64,000 nt of DNA from Streptomyces hawaiiensis. GTDB taxonomy: Bacteria > Actinomycetota > Actinomycetes > Streptomycetales > Streptomycetaceae. The notes under the pieces are model-generated. The model made no database searches and was not told the DNA's origin. It saw nothing but the letters and a program-made list of their open reading frames with translations. Made by a program: the position numbers and the translations under genes. The stretch is from positions 3,658,001-3,722,000 of the forward strand of contig NZ_CP021978.1 of the NCBI RefSeq assembly GCF_004803895.1, read 5' to 3'. This document shows positions 59,230 through 64,000 of this stretch, piece after piece. Each line of letters starts with the position of its first letter. Within the stretch, counting starts at the first letter, position 1.

Positions 59230-60116
59230 GCGGACTCCTTCTCCTGGTCCTGGGTCGTCTTGTGCTCGGCGATACGCGCGAACTCTTCCACGGTCAGCGA
59301 CTCGCCCCGGGCCTGCGGCGAGACCCCGGCGGCGACCAGGGCCTCCTCGGCGGCGGCGGCGGAGCCGGCCCAGCCGGCGAGCGCGGCCCGCAGCGTCTTG
59401 CGGCGCTGGGCGAACGCGGCGTCGACGACGGCGAACACCTCGCGCTTCGAGGCCGTCGTCCTCGGCGGCTCGCTCCGCCGGACCAGGGACACCAGGCCGC
59501 TGTCGACGTTGGGCGCCGGCCAGAACACGTTCCGCCCGATGGCACCGGCGCGCTTGACCTCGGCGTACCAGTTGGCCTTGACCGAGGGGACGCCGTAGAC
59601 CTTCGAGCCGGGCGGTGCGGCGAGCCGGTCGGCGACCTCCGCCTGGACCATCACGAGGGTGCGTTCGATGGCCGGGAAGGTGTCGAGCATGTGCAGCAGG
59701 ACCGGGACGGCCACGTTGTAGGGGAGGTTGGCGACCAGTGCGGTCGGGGCGGGGCCCGGCAGCTCGGTGACGTGCATGGCGTCCGAGTGGACCAGGGCGA
59801 ACCGGTCGGCGCGCTCGGGCATGCGGGCCGTGACGGTCGCGGGCAGCGCGCCGGCGAGCACGTCGTCGATCTCCACCGCCGTGACCCGGTCGGCGACCTC
59901 CAGCAGCGCGAGGGTGAGCGACCCGAGCCCCGGGCCGACCTCGACGACCACGTCGTCGGGGCGGACCTGTGCGGTGCGGACGATACGGCGGACGGTGTTC
60001 GCGTCGATCACGAAGTTCTGTCCGCGTTGCTTGGTCGGGCGTACGCCGAGGGCTGCCGCGAGCTCGCGGATGTCGGCGGGGCCCAGGAGGGCGTCGGGGG
60101 TGGGGCTGCTGGTCAC
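59226..60116 (-). CDS. ksgA: 16S rRNA dimethyladenosine transferase
   Basis: A 296-residue KsgA/RsmA. N-terminal [13 protein letters not shown] motif [17 protein letters not shown], and NLPYNVAVP (the NLPY catalytic motif) are clear. It dimethylates two adjacent adenosines near the 3' end of 16S rRNA. Its GTG start follows rpfB by 30 bp and its stop overlaps ispE. In actinobacteria this gene is regularly between rpfB and ispE. Confidence 0.97.
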   Translation of the reverse strand: MTSSPTPDALLGPADIRELAAALGVRPTKQRGQNFVIDANTVRRIVRTAQVRPDDVVVEVGPGLGSLTLALLEVADRVTAVEIDDVLAGALPATVTARMPERADRFALVHSDAMHVTELPGPAPTALVANLPYNVAVPVLLHMLDTFPAIERTLVMVQAEVADRLAAPPGSKVYGVPSVKANWYAEVKRAGAIGRNVFWPAPNVDSGLVSLVRRSEPPRTTASKREVFAVVDAAFAQRRKTLRAALAGWAGSAAAAEEALVAAGVSPQARGESLTVEEFARIAEHKTTQDQEKESA

Positions 60117-60146
60117 GGGACAAGGGTACGGGGGTTCGGTCGCCGC

Positions 60147-61571
60147 CTATCCGCGCAGCCGTGCCCCGCAGTGCGGCCATGGGCTTGCCCCGCGCCGCAC
60201 ATACAGCTTCTTCGCCCGGTACGTCTGCTCCGCCGCTGGGGCGTCCTGGGGGCGGCCGCTGCCGCCGAGGGCCTGCCAGGTCTGGCTGTCGAACTGGTAG
60301 AGGCCGCCGTAGGTGCCCGAGGAGTCGACCGCGTCGGGCCGGCCGCCGGACTCGCAGGCCGCGAGGCCCTGCCAGTCGAGGTGGTCGGCGCCCTGCACGG
60401 ACGCCGGGCGCTGCTTGGTGCCGACCTTGACGACCTGCGGGCGCGGCTCGCGCACGACCTCGGAACCGATCCGGCGCGGTTTCTGCCGGACGCCGTTGAC
60501 CGTGCGCAGGGAGAAGGTGACCCGGCGCAGGCCGGGCTCGCCCGCGTGCTCCACGACCTCGGTGCCCCGGAACAGGGCCGGATCCTCCGTCCGCCGCACG
60601 TGGAACGGGATCGGCTCCTCGCGGACCTCCTGGCCGCCGGTGATCCGCAGCACCGTCACGGTCTGCCCGTCGCGCGGGAAGCTGCCCTGCGGGACCGACG
60701 TGGTGTCCTGGCCGCGCAGGGTGATCCCGGCCTCCTCGACGGCCTCCCGTACGGTCGCCGCGTTGGTGCGTACCGTGCGGGCGCGGCCGTCCGCCATGAT
60801 CGTGACGGTGCGCTCGGTCCGCACATCCAGTGCGAGCCCCTCGCGCCCGATGCGCCGGGAGCGCGAGGTGGACACGTACGCGCCCTCCTGGCGCACGCCC
60901 AGCTGCCGCAGCGCCCCCTCCACCGTATGGGCGGTCGTCCACACCTCACGCCGGTGTCCGTCGAGGGTGAGCCGCACAGGGCGGGCGAAGTGCACGGCGA
61001 CCTCGTCGCCGCTGCTGATCTCCGCGCCGGGCCCGGGCGCGACCACGTCGTGGGCGCCCACCTCGACGCCTTCCTCCGCCAGCAGCTCGGTGACGTCGTC
61101 GGCGAAGGTGTGCAGCGTGCGCGCCTTGCCGTCGACGTTCAGCTCGATCGCCTTGTCCTTGGCGACGAACGCCGTGGTGCCGCCCGCCAGGAAGGCGACG
61201 ACCAGGGCCTGCGGGAGCAGCCGCCGCATGGGACTGTCCGGGCGCTCGGCGTAGCGCGTCTTGCGCCGGCGTGCGGCTCTGCGGTGCGAGCCGGTGCGCG
61301 CCGCGGCACGCGATCCGGCGCGCGCACCCATGCCCGGGTCGGAGTACCCGGCGGGCGCGGGCTCGTCGTCCGGAGCACTCTGCCGGGGCAGCCCGGGCAG
61401 GGTCGGCGCCTCGTAGGCGGGCCGGTAGGTGTCCTCGTGGGCGCCGGGGCCCCCGGGCGTCCCGTAGCCGAGCGTCTCGGCGCTGTGCAGACCGGCCGGC
61501 GGCGCGTCGAAGCCGCCGTACACCGGGTCGGTGCAGGCCGGGCCATACGTCTCGTACCGCGAGTTGCTCAC
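60147..61571 (-). CDS. rpfB: resuscitation-promoting factor RpfB
   Basis: Chosen from the GTG at 61571 (NSRYETYG start), 474 residues; an upstream GTG at 61649 is less likely because its ribosome site lies too close. After a Pro/Gly-rich cytoplasmic tail comes a membrane helix (LLPQALVVAFLAGGTTAFV). Then there are three DUF348 repeats (HTFADDVTELLAEEGVEV), a G5 domain (EEPIPFHVRRTEDPALFRGTEVV), and the Rpf catalytic domain (LDWQGLAACESGGRPDAVDSSGTYGGLYQFDSQTW, catalytic Glu in CESG). RpfB cleaves peptidoglycan to promote germination or resuscitation from dormancy. Confidence 0.95.
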   Translation of the reverse strand: MSNSRYETYGPACTDPVYGGFDAPPAGLHSAETLGYGTPGGPGAHEDTYRPAYEAPTLPGLPRQSAPDDEPAPAGYSDPGMGARAGSRAAARTGSHRRAARRRKTRYAERPDSPMRRLLPQALVVAFLAGGTTAFVAKDKAIELNVDGKARTLHTFADDVTELLAEEGVEVGAHDVVAPGPGAEISSGDEVAVHFARPVRLTLDGHRREVWTTAHTVEGALRQLGVRQEGAYVSTSRSRRIGREGLALDVRTERTVTIMADGRARTVRTNAATVREAVEEAGITLRGQDTTSVPQGSFPRDGQTVTVLRITGGQEVREEPIPFHVRRTEDPALFRGTEVVEHAGEPGLRRVTFSLRTVNGVRQKPRRIGSEVVREPRPQVVKVGTKQRPASVQGADHLDWQGLAACESGGRPDAVDSSGTYGGLYQFDSQTWQALGGSGRPQDAPAAEQTYRAKKLYVRRGASPWPHCGARLRG

Positions 61572-61702
61572 GCCGACGCGCTCCAGGGGCCGGAGGGGGT
61601 CCAGAGGGGTCCGGATCGGGCCCCCAGAACCTAGCGGAGCGTTCGTCACTCTCCAAAGCGACGCGACTACGCACAGTCGTACGGTGCGGCCGGCGGGCGG
61701 GG

Positions 61703-62623
61703 TCAGTAACCGAACGCGCGTGCCGTGTTCGCTCCGAGCGCCGTGGCCAGCGTGTCCTCGTCGATGCCGCGCACCTCGGCCATGGCCCGCACCGTGATCG
61801 GCACGAGGTAGGGGGCGTTGGGCCGCCCGCGGTAGGGCGCCGGGGTGAGGAAGGGCGCGTCCGTCTCCACGAGGAGCAGCTCCAGCGGGGCCACCGCCAC
61901 CGCGTCCCGCAGGTTCTGGGCGTTCTTGAAGGTGACGTTGCCGGCGAAGGACATGAAGTAGCCCGCGCTCGCGCAGATCCCGGCCATCTCGGCATCGCCG
62001 GAGTAGCAGTGGAAGACGGTGCGCTCGGGGGCGCCCTCCTCCTTCAGCACGCGCAGGACGTCGGCGTGGGCCTCACGGTCGTGGATGACCAGGGCCTTGC
62101 CGTGCCGCTTGGCGATCTCGATGTGGGCGCGGAAGGACCGCTCCTGCGCGTCCTTGCCCTCCGGCCCGGTGCGGAAGTAGTCGAGGCCCGTCTCACCGAC
62201 GCCCTTGACCTGCGTCAGTCCGGCCAGCCGGTCGATCTCGGCGAGCGCGTCGTCCAGGGCCGCCTGGCCGCCGGGTTCGCGGGTGCCCTGCCGCGACCGG
62301 CCTCCCCCAGCCCCAGGGGGCTGGGAGGTGCCCCCAGGGTCGCCGTGCACGATCCGGGGTGCCTCGTTCGGGTGCAGGGCGACCGTCGCGTGGACGGCGT
62401 CGTGGGCCGCCGCCGTCTCGGCCGCCCACCGGGAGCCCTTGAGGTCGCAGCCGACCTGCACGAGCGTCGTCACTCCGACCGACGCCGCCTTGGCCAGCGC
62501 CTCCTCGACCGTGCCGGACTGCATGTCCAGATGGGTGTGGGAGTCGGCGACCGGCACCCGGAGGGGTTCCGGGAGGGGCGGGGCCGCGTTCTTGTCCTGG
62601 CGGCCGGAGTCGTTCGAAGGCAT
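61703..62623 (-). CDS. tatD: TatD-family metal-dependent DNase
   Basis: A 306-residue TIM-barrel hydrolase. Metal-binding residues appear in ADSHTHLD, GETGLDYF, VIHDREAHADV, FHCYSGDAEMAG and VETDAPFLTP. TatD proteins are 3'-5' exonucleases involved in DNA repair and apoptosis-like processes. Residues ~95-118 (GDPGGTSQPPGAGGGRS...) are longer than usual and are encoded by a palindromic repeat, so it seems a repeat has been inserted in frame. It is upstream of rpfB on the minus strand, the order seen in mycobacteria. Confidence 0.95.
   Translation of the reverse strand: MPSNDSGRQDKNAAPPLPEPLRVPVADSHTHLDMQSGTVEEALAKAASVGVTTLVQVGCDLKGSRWAAETAAAHDAVHATVALHPNEAPRIVHGDPGGTSQPPGAGGGRSRQGTREPGGQAALDDALAEIDRLAGLTQVKGVGETGLDYFRTGPEGKDAQERSFRAHIEIAKRHGKALVIHDREAHADVLRVLKEEGAPERTVFHCYSGDAEMAGICASAGYFMSFAGNVTFKNAQNLRDAVAVAPLELLLVETDAPFLTPAPYRGRPNAPYLVPITVRAMAEVRGIDEDTLATALGANTARAFGY
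62301..62337. repeat. palindromic repeat unit inside tatD
   Basis: CCTCCCCCAGCCCC and GGGGGCTGGGAGG form an inverted repeat, followed by GGGAGGTGCCCCCAG (62323-62337), the same 15-mer as at 26824 in the WHH-SUKH gene. It sits in coding sequence and adds Gly/Pro-rich residues. Confidence 0.8.
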
Positions 62624-62702
62624 GCCCCGATCCTACGAAAGGGGTACGCCCTCCCCGATGGGGGAGGACCGGGGAGGGCGTCGACAAGGGAAGCCGGACG
62701 GG

Positions 62703-63131
62703 TCAGCTCGCCTTGCGCTGGAAGGGGTGCAGCAGGTCGGACAGGTGCCAGTGGTGGTGCTCGCGCTGCTCCTGACCGTCCGTTGCCCCGGCGTGGGCGT
62801 CCGCGGTGGGCGCCTGAACGGGCCCGGCGGGCGGCGGCACGCGGGAGGGCCGGTGTGCCGCGTCGCGCGCCGATGCGACCCGCCCGGGCCGCATGATCCG
62901 CACGACGTGGCTGTCGCAGTTGTGGCATTCGGGCTTGCTCAACGGGGAGGGCACCACCTTGCCGTCGGCCACATAGAGGACGAACTCGTGACCCGCCGCG
63001 TCCGTGTGGTGCTCTATCTCGTACGACTGCTCCCAGCCGTGCCCGCACCGCATGCAGGCGAAGGAGTAGGACTCGTTGACGACTGCGGTCGCACCGGCGC
63101 GGAGCCCGGTCTGCCCTGCGATCTCACTCAT
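62703..63131 (-). CDS. zinc-ribbon small protein
   Basis: A 142-residue protein with ATG at 63131 and CAGGAG before it. Two Cys pairs, CMRCGHGW and ECHNCDSH, form a zinc ribbon in the N-terminal half. The rest is Pro/His-rich with many acidic residues and WHLSDLLHPFQRKAS at the end. No enzymatic motif is visible. It lies between tatD and rsmI on the minus strand. Function is unknown. Confidence 0.75.
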   Translation of the reverse strand: MSEIAGQTGLRAGATAVVNESYSFACMRCGHGWEQSYEIEHHTDAAGHEFVLYVADGKVVPSPLSKPECHNCDSHVVRIMRPGRVASARDAAHRPSRVPPPAGPVQAPTADAHAGATDGQEQREHHHWHLSDLLHPFQRKAS

Positions 63132-63327
63132 GCCAGCTCCTGTTCCGCTGTGGCGTGAGGACGATTCCGTCCCCGCAACCCAGTGGACTCCTCGGCCGGA
63201 CCGATGGCAGCAGACCTGTCGACTGTTGGCCCCGATTTGGGCGTCCCTTGCCCCAGACCCCCGTTGCCTTTGCCCGCCCATGGGGCGCACGCTCATCCGA
63301 CATGCGCCCTGCTCAGAGGGTTTTTAC

Positions 63328-63365
63328 GCCCCTCTCAGGGGCGCGGGGAACTGCGCGACGAACCA
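63328..63365. repeat. Streptomyces intergenic repeat element
   Basis: GCCCCT-CTC-AGGGGC hairpin followed by GCGGGGAACTGCGCGAC is a form of a repeat that recurs in intergenic regions of many streptomycetes. It lies in the 284-bp gap between the zinc-ribbon gene and rsmI, next to a TTTTT run. It may work as a terminator or a RNA-structure element. No gene is in the gap. Confidence 0.6.
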
Positions 63366-63415
63366 CAGGCAACCGGCGCCCCGCAGAGCACTCCGGCCCC
63401 CATCCCGAGCCCGGC

Positions 63416-64000
63416 TCACCCCGCCGCGTTCTTCGCGGCGACCACGGCATCGAAAACCTGCCGCTTCGGCACTCCGACCTCCTGAGCCACCGCGGCGATC
63501 GCCTCCTTGCGCCGCTCCCCCGCCTCCTCCCGCACCCGAACCCGCCGCACCAACTCCTCCGCCCCGACTTCCTCGGGCCCCCGCTCCGGCGCCCCCTCGA
63601 CCACAACGGTGATCTCCCCGCGCACGCCCTCCGCGGCCCAAGCGGCCAACTCCCCCAGCCCCCCGCGCCGAACCTCCTCATACGTCTTGGTCAGCTCACG
63701 GCACACCGCGGCCCGCCGCTCCACGCCGAACGCCTCGGCCATCGCCGCCAGCGTGTCGTCGAGCCGGTGGGGAGCCTCGAAGTAGACGAGGGTGCGCCGC
63801 TCCCCGGCCACCTCCCGCAACCGCCCCAGGCGTTCCCCCGCCTTGCGCGGCAGGAACCCCTCGAAGCAGAACCGGTCGACGGGCAATCCGGACAGCGCGA
63901 GCGCGGTGAGCACCGCGGACGGCCCGGGCACGGCGGTGACCCGTATGTCCCGCTCGACCGCGGCCGCGACCAGCCGGTACCCCGGGTCGGACACGGACGG
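63416..64000 (-). CDS. rsmI: 16S rRNA 2'-O-ribose C1402 methyltransferase, 5' end cut by window
   Basis: The reading frame enters from base 64000 as PSVSDPGYRLV, the well-conserved RsmI motif, and ends at 63416; the N-terminal ~90 residues are outside. VTAVPGPSAVLTALALSGLP, FEGFLPRK, TLVYFEAPHRL and CRELTKTYEEVRRGGL are typical. RsmI methylates C1402 of 16S rRNA, so it fits with ksgA in the same region. Gene runs on the minus strand. Confidence 0.95.
   Translation of the reverse strand, partial: PSVSDPGYRLVAAAVERDIRVTAVPGPSAVLTALALSGLPVDRFCFEGFLPRKAGERLGRLREVAGERRTLVYFEAPHRLDDTLAAMAEAFGVERRAAVCRELTKTYEEVRRGGLGELAAWAAEGVRGEITVVVEGAPERGPEEVGAEELVRRVRVREEAGERRKEAIAAVAQEVGVPKRQVFDAVVAAKNAAG

Noticed and set aside
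61572..61702. A c-di-AMP (ydaO-type) riboswitch before rpfB
   Set aside because: The leader is too short and lacks the expected paired elements; that riboswitch is known for other Rpf genes in streptomycetes.

Overview
The window is chromosomal DNA of a Streptomyces-type actinomycete. It has very high GC, GTG starts and ATGA/GTGA start-stop overlaps are frequent, and TTA codons are nearly absent. Several gene orders are typical of the group: glmU-prs-rplY-pth behind a tRNA-Gln, galT-galE-galK divergent from a sugar symporter, and tatD-rpfB-ksgA-ispE. Both ends cut genes: a GNAT acetyltransferase at base 1 and rsmI at base 64000. No rRNA, CRISPR array, phage module, transposase or integrase is visible.

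Layout. 1-6 kb: exporter plus GNAT, a secreted HNH lipoprotein, a tiny MT0933-type antitoxin-like protein, a SalK-like protein divergent from a TetR-SDR-MerR cluster with repeated operators. 6-21 kb: mfd, a DUF2079 membrane protein, a FtsX/MacB-type ABC pair, a DHA2 exporter with GNAT, a broken TAT-signal gene, and a DUF485/SSS symporter pair. This part has three unusual non-coding repeat tracts. 21-28.4 kb: a DivIVA-like coiled-coil gene, an AhpD-like protein, then a polymorphic toxin/immunity-type cluster. The cluster holds an Imm35-like + deaminase-like + SUKH-4 fusion, a WHH nuclease-like + SUKH fusion, and a divergent YwqJ-type deaminase with a SUKH-3 partner. 28.4-36.4 kb: an orphan histidine kinase, an HTH/LAGLIDADG-like protein beside tRNA-Gln(UUG), glmU, prs, rplY, pth and two surface/membrane proteins. 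36.4-44.6 kb: ppc, a desaturase-TetR pair with palindromic operators, a tam-marR divergon, a LuxR regulator, GNAT and a broken lipoprotein. 44.6-50 kb: galactose catabolism and uptake. 50-64 kb: a degenerate LuxR regulator, two PQQ-propeller paralogues with PG(Y/Q)-rich N-termini, an ABC-F ATPase, an ankyrin/HEAT protein, ispE, ksgA, rpfB, tatD, a zinc-ribbon protein and rsmI.

How the genes work together. Housekeeping themes are coupled repair (Mfd), nucleotide-sugar and PRPP supply (GlmU, Prs), ribosome function (L25, Pth, KsgA, RsmI), anaplerosis (Ppc), membrane lipid desaturation and the Leloir pathway (GalT/E/K with a co-regulated symporter). The least ordinary stretch is 22.7-28.4 kb. 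There, deaminase-like and nuclease-like toxin folds sit in the same polypeptide as, or next to, SUKH-family immunity folds, without secretion leaders. That suggests an intracellular or conflict-derived system. All functional statements are from reading the sequence and from family knowledge; no database search was run.
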